Of a stretch of DNA of 60,283 nucleotides, positions 42,490 through 49,974 are shown in pieces. Within the stretch, counting starts at the first letter, position 1, and each line of letters opens with the position of its first letter. The notes under the pieces are model-generated. The model had not been told where the DNA came from, searched no databases, and worked only from the letters and a program-made list of their open reading frames with translations. This stretch comes from Pseudomonadota bacterium (GTDB lineage: Bacteria > Pseudomonadota > Gammaproteobacteria > Pseudomonadales > Moraxellaceae). The position numbers and the translations under genes are program-made. Location: positions 1 through 60,283 of the forward strand of contig JAJZHK010000011.1 in assembly GCA_021804565.1 (NCBI GenBank), written 5' to 3'.

Positions 42490-44334
42490 TCAATCTCCCT
42501 GTGGGTTGCCGCGTAAGGCGGCATGGATCTGTTCCGCCAATTTTACACTGATTCCCGGCGTCATACTCAATTCGCGTACGGTAGCACGCTGCAAGTCCTG
42601 CAGACCGCCCCAATAAGCCAACAACTGCTGGCGTCGTCGCGGACCGACACCGGGGATGTGCTCGAGCACCGAGTGCTGGCGTTTTTTTTGCCGGCGGGCA
42701 CGATGGCCGGAAATTGCAAAACGATGCGCCTCGTCACGGACCTGCTGGATGAGCAGAAATGCCCGGTCATCGACGGCGAGATGAACCTGTCGCCCACCGA
42801 CGAAGTGCAAGGTCTCCAGGCCAGGCTTGCGGCCCTCGCCCTTGGCCACCCCGACCAGCAGAATATCAGCGATACCCAACTGCTGGAGCACCTGGGCCGC
42901 CTGAGCCAACTGTCCCGGACCACCATCGATCAGCAGCAGCTGTGGCCTGGGGGTCGTGGCCAGACTCCCTGAAAAACGCCTTTGCAAGGCCTGATGCATG
43001 GCGGCGAAGTCATCGCCAGCGGTCACCCCCTCGATGTTGAAGTGCCGATAGGATTTTTTGTCAGCACCTTGCCCATCGAAGACGACGCAGGAGGCCGTCG
43101 TCGCCTCGCCCTGGGTATGGCTGATATCGAAGCACTCGATACGCGCCAAATTCGACAAACCCAGCCGTTCGCCGAGCTCACGCAGCCGGTCACGCTGGCG
43201 CAGGCGATTGTGCAGGCGGGCCTTGAGGGCCTCTTCCGCATTCAGCCGAGCCAGATCCCGCCAAGCCGCACGGTCTTCACGCACCTTGTCTTTAAACTCC
43301 AGCCTTCGCCCGCCCGCCTGGACGACGGCCTCGGCCAGCACCGCGGCATCTTCGTAGGCGCTATCGAGGACGACTTCCTCAGGCAAATCGGCAAAAGACT
43401 CGGCGCGCAGATAGTACTGTGGCAGAAAATCGGCGAGCACCTGCGGGACCGTCACCTCGTCCTGCAGATGCGGAAAATAGTGCCGACTGCCGAGTACGCG
43501 CCCACCCCGTACCGCCAGAACCGCGACACAGACCAGACCGGCTTGCATCACCGCAACGACGACATCGACCGAGCCACTGTGACGATGCACCACCTGTTGT
43601 TCATGGAGCAGCCGCAGCGCCTGGATCTGGTCGCGTTTTTGCGCAGCCTGCTCAAAATCGAGTCGCTCCGCGGCCTCGGTCATCGACTGCATCAAGTGCT
43701 GGATGACTGCATCACTGCGCCCCTCGAGAAACAGACGCGTCATACGCACATCTTCAGCGTAGTCCTGCTCGCTCACCGCTCCGACGCAAGGGGCCCGGCA
43801 ACGCCCGATCTGGGCCTGCAGGCAAGGTCGCTGTCGATGGCGAAAAAAAGCGTCCTCACACTGGCGCACACGAAACAGTTTCTGCAGGATCTGCAGGCTT
43901 TCACGCACTGCATGCGCACTGGGATAAGGACCGTAATAAAGACCACGGGCACGGCGCACGCCACGATGCAGGGCCAACCGCGGATAGGGTTCATCTTGAG
44001 AGAGATAGATACCCGGATAGGACTTGTCGTCACGCAGCAGGATGTTGTAAGGCGGACTGAGCGCCTTGATCAAGGTCTGTTCCAGCAACAGCGCCTCGGT
44101 CTCCGTTTCGGTGACGGTCACCTCGATGTCGGCGATACGCTCGACCAAGGCACGCGTCTTGGCGCTACCGGCCGTCTTCTGAAAGTAGGACGATACCCGC
44201 TGTCGCAGCTGCTTGGCCTTGCCGACATAGAGGACACTGGCGTCCTCCGCCAGCATGCGATAAACACCGGGAAGCCAGGGCAAGGCCGCAACGATGGCCT
44301 CGATATGCTCACGTCGAGAGACGGCCATCCGCAT
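42490..44334 (-). CDS. uvrC: Excinuclease ABC subunit C (UvrC)
   Basis: UvrC makes both incisions in nucleotide excision repair after UvrAB finds damage. From ATG 44334, which overlaps the uvrY stop as TGATG, the protein has 614 residues, close to E. coli UvrC (610). The N-terminal GIY-YIG nuclease (LPGVYRMLAEDASVLYVGKA), the UVR motif (about residues 200-240), the RNase H-like C-terminal nuclease with IECFDISHTQGE and LLIDGGPGQL, and the terminal helix-hairpin-helix (IPGVGPRRRQQLL) are all present. Confidence 0.97.
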   Translation of the reverse strand: MRMAVSRREHIEAIVAALPWLPGVYRMLAEDASVLYVGKAKQLRQRVSSYFQKTAGSAKTRALVERIADIEVTVTETETEALLLEQTLIKALSPPYNILLRDDKSYPGIYLSQDEPYPRLALHRGVRRARGLYYGPYPSAHAVRESLQILQKLFRVRQCEDAFFRHRQRPCLQAQIGRCRAPCVGAVSEQDYAEDVRMTRLFLEGRSDAVIQHLMQSMTEAAERLDFEQAAQKRDQIQALRLLHEQQVVHRHSGSVDVVVAVMQAGLVCVAVLAVRGGRVLGSRHYFPHLQDEVTVPQVLADFLPQYYLRAESFADLPEEVVLDSAYEDAAVLAEAVVQAGGRRLEFKDKVREDRAAWRDLARLNAEEALKARLHNRLRQRDRLRELGERLGLSNLARIECFDISHTQGEATTASCVVFDGQGADKKSYRHFNIEGVTAGDDFAAMHQALQRRFSGSLATTPRPQLLLIDGGPGQLAQAAQVLQQLGIADILLVGVAKGEGRKPGLETLHFVGGRQVHLAVDDRAFLLIQQVRDEAHRFAISGHRARRQKKRQHSVLEHIPGVGPRRRQQLLAYWGGLQDLQRATVRELSMTPGISVKLAEQIHAALRGNPQGD

Positions 44335-44981
44335 CAGCCCGCTTGGACACCGCTGAGTCCGTACTTGACCGCCAGCAAGGCCAGCTGCACATCGCCTTCG
44401 ACACCGAGCTTCTCGAAGATCCGATAACGATAGGTGTTGACCGTCTTCGGACTCAGGCAAAGTTTGTCAGAAATATCCTGGATGCGCTCGCCGCGAACGA
44501 TCATCAGGGTGACCTGCATTTCTCTTTCCGAGAGCTGATCAAAGGGGGATTGCGTCGCATCGCCATCGAAGGCCCGCAAAGCCAGACGCTGCGCCACTTC
44601 CGGACTCAGGTAACGACGCCCTTCGGCCGCCTGACGGATGGCGCGCACCATCTCGTCGAGACAGGCGCCCTTGGTCAGATAGCCGGCGGCACCGGCTTGC
44701 AGCAAGCGTGCCGGAAAAGGATCTTCATCACAGGTGGTCACCGCCACGATACGCAAGGCCGAGTTTTGACGCAGCAGCTTGCGTGTCGCCTCCAGGCCGC
44801 CCATGCCCGGCATGCGCACATCCATCAGGACGACGTCAGGCATGGCCAGACGCGCCATATTCAGGGCTTCTTCGCCCGAGGAAGACTCACCGACCACGCG
44901 TATATCGGGTATATCCGCCAGCATGCGGGTGATGCCCGTACGCACCAGCTCATGATCGTCAACAACCAACACCTTGATCAA
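44334..44981 (-). CDS. uvrY: Response regulator UvrY/GacA
   Basis: GacA/UvrY is the response regulator of the GacS(BarA) phosphorelay that drives small RNAs opposing RsmA/CsrA. TTG 44981 is chosen as start: GAGG lies eight bases upstream and the protein then reads (M)IKVLVVDDHELVRTGITRMLADI, as in GacA; 215 residues. The receiver has its phosphate-accepting Asp in VVLMDVRMPG (about residue 54), and the LuxR-type helix-turn-helix is LSEREMQVTLMIVRGERIQDISDKLCLSPKTVNTYRYRIF. The uvrY-uvrC-pgsA order is conserved in gammaproteobacteria. Its kinase is not in the window. Confidence 0.95.
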   Translation of the reverse strand: MIKVLVVDDHELVRTGITRMLADIPDIRVVGESSSGEEALNMARLAMPDVVLMDVRMPGMGGLEATRKLLRQNSALRIVAVTTCDEDPFPARLLQAGAAGYLTKGACLDEMVRAIRQAAEGRRYLSPEVAQRLALRAFDGDATQSPFDQLSEREMQVTLMIVRGERIQDISDKLCLSPKTVNTYRYRIFEKLGVEGDVQLALLAVKYGLSGVQAG

Positions 44982-45308
44982 CGCCGACACCTCAAAACCA
45001 CAAGCCCATGAAGCGCCTTCCTGACCCTGATGACCATCCTGGATCTCAGCTTGCACCATACTCCGATGCCGACCATGACGCAAGAAAGCGACAAAGGCCA
45101 TCTTAGCCTGCGCAAGTTTGCAGACCGCAGAAAAAATGCCGAAAAAACCATGAAAACTTACATATTAGACGGGCATGGCTCTTTTCAAGTCGTCGAAATT
45201 CTCCCACAATGTTGTCATAAGCCCTTGTTTTATGCTCCGTCACGGAGCCCATGACCCATGAATGCCGCAAAGCCTGCTTCATGGAGCGGATCATTTATTG
45301 GAGTCACC
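44982..45308. other. Divergent intergenic region between uvrY and the PBP7 gene
   Basis: This 327-base gap must carry the promoters of uvrY and of the peptidase gene. On the minus strand TAATAT with an upstream TTGAAA is 15 bases apart, a poor pair, and I call no promoter. A small hairpin, GCTCCG-TCA-CGGAGC (45234-45248), lies 60 bases before the peptidase start. Short open frames here have no recognisable sequence. Confidence 0.45.
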
Positions 45309-46304
45309 ATGAAGACCATCAAGTTTTCTGCGCTGTTCAGTGCTCTGCTTATCGCCTGTGGACTCTATGCACAAGGCGCCGCCGCCACCGCGGCCGACAA
45401 CAGCACGCCGGTGCACCACCACAGGCACGCGGCACACCTTAAGCATCACCCTCATCACGGCCACCACCGCCTGAGCCGTCACCGCGGCAAGCATCAGCAC
45501 AAGAGCATGGTGGCGACGCGGACCGTCTACCGCTCAGGCCTGCACCTGCAGTCGGATGCCGTGATGGTGCTCGACGCGCGTACCGGCAAGATGCTGTACA
45601 GCAAAAATGAGGACAAGACCGTTCCCATCGCCTCGATCAGCAAGCTGATGACCGCCATGGTCGTACTCGATGCTCACCAGGACATGGATGAGCCTTTGAC
45701 GGTGAGCGCCGCCGATGTCGACACCTTGCGCCACTCGGCGTCACGCCTGCCGGTCGGCACGACCTTGTCGCGTCGCCACCTGCTCCTGCTGGCGCTCATG
45801 GCCTCCGAGAACCGCGCAGCGGCGGCACTGGCCCGCAACTACCCTGGGGGGATGGTCGCAGCGGTTGCGGCGATGAACAACAAGGCCCGTGAACTGGGCA
45901 TGATGCACTCGCACTTTATCGACCCCACCGGCCTGCACGCTGAAAACCAGTCCACCCCTGCGGATCTGGCGCGCATGGTCGAGGCGGCCCATAACTACGC
46001 CGAGATTCGTACCGACACGACGACACACGCCTGGGATCTCGACACCGGCCGGCGTCTGATCAGCTTTCACAACACCAACCCCCTGCTCAAGAGCCAAAGC
46101 TGGGATATCGGGCTGACCAAGACCGGCTTCATCAATGAGTCCGGCAAATGCCTGGTGATGCAAGCCAGCATCGATGCCGAGCCCATCGTCATCGTCCTGA
46201 TGCATTCCTGGGGGCGTTATACCCGCTTTGGTGATGCCAACCGCGTCCGCGACTGGTTACGCAGCACCCTGCATCGACCGATGCAGTTGAGCGGAACCGA
46301 GTGA
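45309..46304 (+). CDS. pbpG: D-alanyl-D-alanine endopeptidase (PBP7/PbpG type) with His-rich segment
   Basis: A periplasmic serine peptidase of the low-molecular-weight penicillin-binding protein class, related to PBP7, which cuts D-Ala-mDAP cross-links in peptidoglycan. ATG 45309 (GGAG six bases before it) gives 331 residues with a signal peptide (about 1-26). The three active-site motifs are present: SISK (S109-K112), SEN in LLLALMASENRAA, and KTG in GLTKTGFINESG. Unusual is a histidine-rich stretch between residues 36 and 64 (14 His in 29 residues) before the catalytic domain, which could bind Zn, Cu or Ni. A sensor kinase gene follows nine bases downstream. Confidence 0.92.
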   Translation: MKTIKFSALFSALLIACGLYAQGAAATAADNSTPVHHHRHAAHLKHHPHHGHHRLSRHRGKHQHKSMVATRTVYRSGLHLQSDAVMVLDARTGKMLYSKNEDKTVPIASISKLMTAMVVLDAHQDMDEPLTVSAADVDTLRHSASRLPVGTTLSRRHLLLLALMASENRAAAALARNYPGGMVAAVAAMNNKARELGMMHSHFIDPTGLHAENQSTPADLARMVEAAHNYAEIRTDTTTHAWDLDTGRRLISFHNTNPLLKSQSWDIGLTKTGFINESGKCLVMQASIDAEPIVIVLMHSWGRYTRFGDANRVRDWLRSTLHRPMQLSGTE

Positions 46305-46313
46305 TCGCCGGCA

Positions 46314-47696
46314 GTGCTCGCACTCCTGCTGCTGGCACTGCTGCAATCGGTGCTGATCCTGCAGCTCAATCGCAACCGCTTGCGCAAGAAAGAGGACATC
46401 AGCCTGCTGCAGGCACGGCTACGCATGATCGAGGACAAGCTGCGCGACCGCACGGAGAAATGGCGGGTGGCGAGCGAGACCCATGAACTGGCAAGCCGCC
46501 GTCATGAGCAGACCACCGCCTTGCTCAATGAGACCAAGGAATACCTCAACAGCATCATCCACTCCATGCCCTCGATGCTGATCGGGGTGACCCCGAGCGG
46601 CTATGTGACACACTGGAACCGGGCGGCCGAGAAGGCCACCGGGCGGCGTGAGGCGGAGGTGCTCGGGCACCGTGTCGACGAAGCCTATCCACAGCTGCCC
46701 CATGTCCTCGACTGGATCAACCACGCCATCGAACAGGGCACCCCGCTGACCCACGAAAATCTGCGCATGCCCGTCGATCCGCAAGGCGATGTGCACCACT
46801 ACGACATCACCGTTTTTCCCCTGGTGTTCTCCAACAACTCCGGCGCTGTCATCCGCATCGACGATGTCTCCTTGCGCGTCCGCCTGGAGAGCATGATGAT
46901 CCAGAGCGAGAAGATGCTGTCGCTGGGCGGCCTCGCTGCGGGGATGGCGCACGAGATCAACAACCCGCTGGCGGCCATCGTGCAGAGCGTGCAGAACATC
47001 CAGCGTCGACTCGATCCCGAGAACCCTCACAACATCGAACTGGCCACCCCCTTGCAGATCGATCTGCAGAAAGTGCGCCAGTACCTTGTGCAGCGCGATA
47101 TCCTGCGTTTTTTGCAGGGCATCCAGGAGGCCGGGTCGCGCGCCGCCGGCATCGTCAGCAATATGCTGGAGTTCTCGCGCGGCTCCTCACGCATCGAACC
47201 TGCAGTTGATCTGCACACGGTCCTGCGTCATGCCATGGACTTTTTCCTGAACTCGCTGAAAATGAGCCAGCCTGAACAGGCCCAGGGTCTGCGTCTGGAG
47301 TTGGTGCCGGCCCCACAACTGCCGCCGGTTCCCTGTAACAGCTCCGAAATCCAGCAGGTCATCGTCAATTTGCTGAAAAACTCCAGCGACGCCAGCCTCG
47401 GCCTCAGCGAGGACAGGCGGGTCATCCGGCTGCGTACCCGCCGTCTGCAAAACATGGTGCGTATCCAGATCGAGGACCATGGCCTGGGCATGAGTGAGGA
47501 AGTGCGACGCCACATCTTCGATCCCTTCTACACCACCAAAGACGTCGGCCAGGGCACCGGGCTCGGCCTGTCGATCAGCTACTTCATCATCACCGAAAGA
47601 CACCAGGGACAAATCGAGGTCAAAAGTCATCCCGGCAAGGGCACACTTTTTAATATCGACTTGCCGCTGCGACGCAACGAGGAACTGGGCGGCTGA
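46314..47696 (+). CDS. PAS-domain sensor histidine kinase
   Basis: A 460-residue histidine kinase. A single N-terminal hydrophobic helix (about 1-18) anchors it, followed by a coiled coil (about 20-75), a PAS domain (about 78-185, IIHSMPSMLIGVTPSGYVTHWNRAAEKATG-like), a HisKA domain with the phosphorylated H213 in GMAHEINNPLAAI, and a HATPase domain with N box VNLLKNSSDA, G1 EDHGLGM, F box FDPFYTTK and G2 GTGLGLS. No large periplasmic sensor is present. The GTG start follows the peptidase stop by nine bases with an in-frame stop just upstream, so it cannot start earlier. No response regulator is adjacent; a lone receiver lies 1.3 kb away on the other strand. Confidence 0.93.
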   Translation: MLALLLLALLQSVLILQLNRNRLRKKEDISLLQARLRMIEDKLRDRTEKWRVASETHELASRRHEQTTALLNETKEYLNSIIHSMPSMLIGVTPSGYVTHWNRAAEKATGRREAEVLGHRVDEAYPQLPHVLDWINHAIEQGTPLTHENLRMPVDPQGDVHHYDITVFPLVFSNNSGAVIRIDDVSLRVRLESMMIQSEKMLSLGGLAAGMAHEINNPLAAIVQSVQNIQRRLDPENPHNIELATPLQIDLQKVRQYLVQRDILRFLQGIQEAGSRAAGIVSNMLEFSRGSSRIEPAVDLHTVLRHAMDFFLNSLKMSQPEQAQGLRLELVPAPQLPPVPCNSSEIQQVIVNLLKNSSDASLGLSEDRRVIRLRTRRLQNMVRIQIEDHGLGMSEEVRRHIFDPFYTTKDVGQGTGLGLSISYFIITERHQGQIEVKSHPGKGTLFNIDLPLRRNEELGG

Positions 47697-48410
47697 TCAA
47701 AAACAGGCCGCGCCCTGCTCGGCGCTACGGCGCAAACGCAGGCGCAAGGCTTTCGCGCCTGGCAGACAGTCCTCGAGCAAGGCCCAAAAGCGCGGGCTGT
47801 GATCGAAGACCTGAAGATGACAAAGCTCGTGCACGATCACATAGTCGATCAGCTCAGGGCTCATCCTGACCAGTTCGCTATTGAGGGTCATATCGCCGGC
47901 CTGTGAGCAACTGCCCCAGCGCGAGCGCATGCTGCGCAAACGCACCCGGCGCAACGGTGCCGCCAGCTGCGGGTAGACGGTCCGCCAATGCTCGACCCTG
48001 GACAAGAGGATGCGCCTGGCCTGCTCCTGGCGCCAGCGCTGCAAGAGCCGGCGACCTTGCTGCAGGTCCGTAGGCTGCGGCAGCTCAACATAGAGATGGC
48101 CGTCCCGTCTTTCGATGTGCGCCGCGCCAACCCCCAGGCATAAAGACAGTCGCTCGCCCAGGTGCAGCACCGCAGCACCAGACCCCCAGACGGGGGCGGC
48201 TCGACGCTGCCTGTCCTGCTCGGTCAGCAAGGCCCGGGCGTGCTGACGCAGAAACGCCTCGATCAGCGCCAGCGGCATCTGTCTGGGCGCCCTGACTTGC
48301 ACCTGCGCCTCTTTCACCAGCGCCGACAAGGAGCGTCGTGCGCTGCGCACGAGCTGATAGCTCAGCAGGGCTGCATCTTCGAGCACGATGACCCTGGTGT
48401 CGACCTCCAT
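47697..48410 (-). CDS. YgjP-type metallopeptidase (DUF45, M48-like)
   Basis: A zinc metallopeptidase-like protein of the YgjP/WSS1-SprT related family (DUF45). The hallmark is SRWGSCSQAGDMTLNSELV followed by YVIVHELCHLQVFDHSPRFW, giving the HExxH zinc site and the third His six residues later. No substrate is established. ATG 48410 with GGGGAG nine bases before it gives 237 residues; a GTG ten codons upstream is an alternative and would put the start close to the promoter of the divergent gene. Its stop codon abuts that of the sensor kinase on the opposite strand with no base between them. Confidence 0.88.
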   Translation of the reverse strand: MEVDTRVIVLEDAALLSYQLVRSARRSLSALVKEAQVQVRAPRQMPLALIEAFLRQHARALLTEQDRQRRAAPVWGSGAAVLHLGERLSLCLGVGAAHIERRDGHLYVELPQPTDLQQGRRLLQRWRQEQARRILLSRVEHWRTVYPQLAAPLRRVRLRSMRSRWGSCSQAGDMTLNSELVRMSPELIDYVIVHELCHLQVFDHSPRFWALLEDCLPGAKALRLRLRRSAEQGAACF

Positions 48411-48446
48411 CGCTGCCATCTCCCCGATCGTCGGCGCCACGGACTC

Positions 48447-48455
48447 TGTTACAAT
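48447..48455 (+). promoter_or_regulatory. Extended -10 promoter of the UPF0149 gene
   Basis: TGTTACAAT is an extended -10 element (TG-N-TACAAT, five of six). No convincing -35 is present, as allowed for extended -10 promoters. It lies 30 bases before the ATG at 48486, in the divergent gap with the YgjP-type gene. Confidence 0.45.
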
Positions 48456-48485
48456 GCGCGCATCCTAGCCTGGAGAGACCTCAGG

Positions 48486-49031
48486 ATGAAACCCCTCGAC
48501 GACCTTGGTGCCGGCGAAATTGCCCGTCTTGAGCACTATTTCGATCAGGAAGCCGGTGAAGACAGCCTCGATTTTGTCGGTACCCATGGCTTTCTCTGCG
48601 CCTTGTCCCTGGAGCCCGAGCTGAGCCCCAGTTCGAGCTGGTTACCTGTTCTGCTCGGCGAGGGGGAGGTGGCCGCGGACATCCCCGCCTTGCTCGAACG
48701 CTGGCTGGATCATATGCGCAAGCAGCGCTATCATGACGACCCCATGCTGCTGCCCTGCGCGCTCAACCCCGAGGACGAGTCCCTGGCGGACTGGTGCAGC
48801 GGCTTCATGGAGGTGGTTTTCTGGCATGAAGAACTTTGGCACGGCCACCACGAAGAGGCCTTGGTCGAGCTCACCCTGCCGATGCTGACCTTCTCCGGCC
48901 TGATCGATGACCCTGATTTGCTGCGCCTGCGCCGCGACCGCCGCATCAGCCAGCAGATGGCAGAGCGGATTCCGGACATCATCAGCGAGATTTATCTCTT
49001 GTTTCATCCGCTCAAAGGCGAGCCGGCCTAG
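48486..49031 (+). CDS. UPF0149 (YgfB/YecA) family protein
   Basis: A 181-residue cytoplasmic, acidic, helical protein of the UPF0149 family. Family features are FVGTHGFLCALSLEPELSPSS near the N-terminus and the WCSGFMEVVFWHEELW stretch. In Pseudomonas aeruginosa the relative YgfB lowers ampDh3 expression and so affects beta-lactam resistance; whether this protein acts alike is not known, though ampD is about 0.9 kb away. It lacks the C-terminal Cys-rich SEC-C domain of YecA. The start at ATG 48486 is set by GGAGAG upstream; the frame is open further upstream but that region belongs to the divergent gene. Confidence 0.85.
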   Translation: MKPLDDLGAGEIARLEHYFDQEAGEDSLDFVGTHGFLCALSLEPELSPSSSWLPVLLGEGEVAADIPALLERWLDHMRKQRYHDDPMLLPCALNPEDESLADWCSGFMEVVFWHEELWHGHHEEALVELTLPMLTFSGLIDDPDLLRLRRDRRISQQMAERIPDIISEIYLLFHPLKGEPA

Positions 49032-49039
49032 TCAGGCTT

Positions 49040-49411
49040 TCAGTGCCGAGGCATGAGCTGGGCGATGGCGGCCTCGATTTGCTCGACCAGAAACGGTTTT
49101 TGCAAGGTCACATCGGCCCCCAAAGCCTGCACCAGCTGCAGAGAGTCGATATCGAGATCGTTGCGGCTGCGTCCGGACATGGCGATGATGCGCAACTGCG
49201 GATAGAGCCGCTTGACCTTGGCGATCAGGGAGATGCCATCACAGTGCGGCATGACCAGATCGGTGATCAAGATATGCGCGGCAAAATCCTGCAAGCACTG
49301 CAAAGCCGCATCGCCGTCCGCGCTTTCCCGCACCTCGTAGCCGCCGCCGTCGAGAACTTCGAGCAGAAACTCACGCAAGATGGGGTCGTCTTCGACGATC
49401 AGTATTTTCAT
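49040..49411 (-). CDS. Stand-alone response regulator receiver domain
   Basis: A 123-residue CheY-like single receiver domain with no output domain. The acidic pair E8-D9, the phosphate-accepting D51 in ILITDLVMPHCDG, the Ser in IIAMSGRS and the Lys in TLQKPF are all in place, so it should be phosphorylated. It is the last gene of a run DUF1631-ampD-receiver on the minus strand, overlapping ampD as ATGA. Partner kinase unknown; the orphan histidine kinase at 46.3-47.7 kb is a candidate. Confidence 0.92.
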   Translation of the reverse strand: MKILIVEDDPILREFLLEVLDGGGYEVRESADGDAALQCLQDFAAHILITDLVMPHCDGISLIAKVKRLYPQLRIIAMSGRSRNDLDIDSLQLVQALGADVTLQKPFLVEQIEAAIAQLMPRH

Positions 49412-49974
49412 GCGGGCAGCCTGAGCGCACCGCCGAATGTGCAGCCTGATGGCAGACGCAGACGCTGCGCCTCGAAAGCAGGCCCAGGGTCGGTTTTACG
49501 CCCCGGGGCAATATCGCTATGGCCGACGACTTCACGCAGGGTCGGCGCAAAATCATGCATCACCTGCAAAAGCTGCTGCAAACTTTGGTATTGAGCGTCA
49601 CTGTAAGCCTGTGTATCGGTCCCTTCCAGTTCAACCCCCAGCGAGAAGTCATTGCAGGACGCTCGCCCCCACCAGCTCGAAACACCGGCATGCCAGGCGC
49701 GCAGGTGCATCGGCACATACTGCACCACCTCACCCTGGCGACGAATAAAGAAGTGCGCACTGACACGCAGTCCGACCAGCTCACGCAAAGCCGGCTGAGC
49801 CTCAAGCTCCGCCCAGCGTCCCATAAACAGGGCATCGACCCAGGGGCCACCGAACTCGCCGGCGGGCAGGCTGATCCCATGGATGACCACCAGCTCCGGC
49901 CGGCAAGCGGCAGGGCGCTGATCATGGTGCGGTGAGCTGCGCTGCTGCGCTGCCAGCCAGAGGGGGCCCTGCAT
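49408..49974 (-). CDS. ampD: 1,6-anhydro-N-acetylmuramyl-L-alanine amidase AmpD
   Basis: Cytoplasmic AmpD splits anhydro-muropeptides during cell wall recycling; loss of it induces AmpC beta-lactamases through AmpR where these exist. From ATG 49974 (overlapping the DUF1631 stop as TGATG) it has 188 residues. Zinc ligands are seen in LVVIHGISLP and in VGHSDIAPGRKTDPGPAF, with the conserved HAGVSSWWGRASCNDFSLGVELEG between. No signal peptide, so the cytoplasmic AmpD and not an AmiD or AmpDh2/3. In Pseudomonas ampE follows; here a receiver domain gene does. Confidence 0.96.
   Translation of the reverse strand: MQGPLWLAAQQRSSPHHDQRPAACRPELVVIHGISLPAGEFGGPWVDALFMGRWAELEAQPALRELVGLRVSAHFFIRRQGEVVQYVPMHLRAWHAGVSSWWGRASCNDFSLGVELEGTDTQAYSDAQYQSLQQLLQVMHDFAPTLREVVGHSDIAPGRKTDPGPAFEAQRLRLPSGCTFGGALRLPA

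Noticed and set aside
42982-44427. 481-codon open frame on the plus strand
   Set aside because: Antisense of uvrC, which is certain from its nuclease and helix-hairpin-helix motifs.
45234-45248. Hairpin GCTCCG-TCA-CGGAGC as terminator or operator
   Set aside because: Too short, no T-run, and its place fits no gene end; it may be chance.
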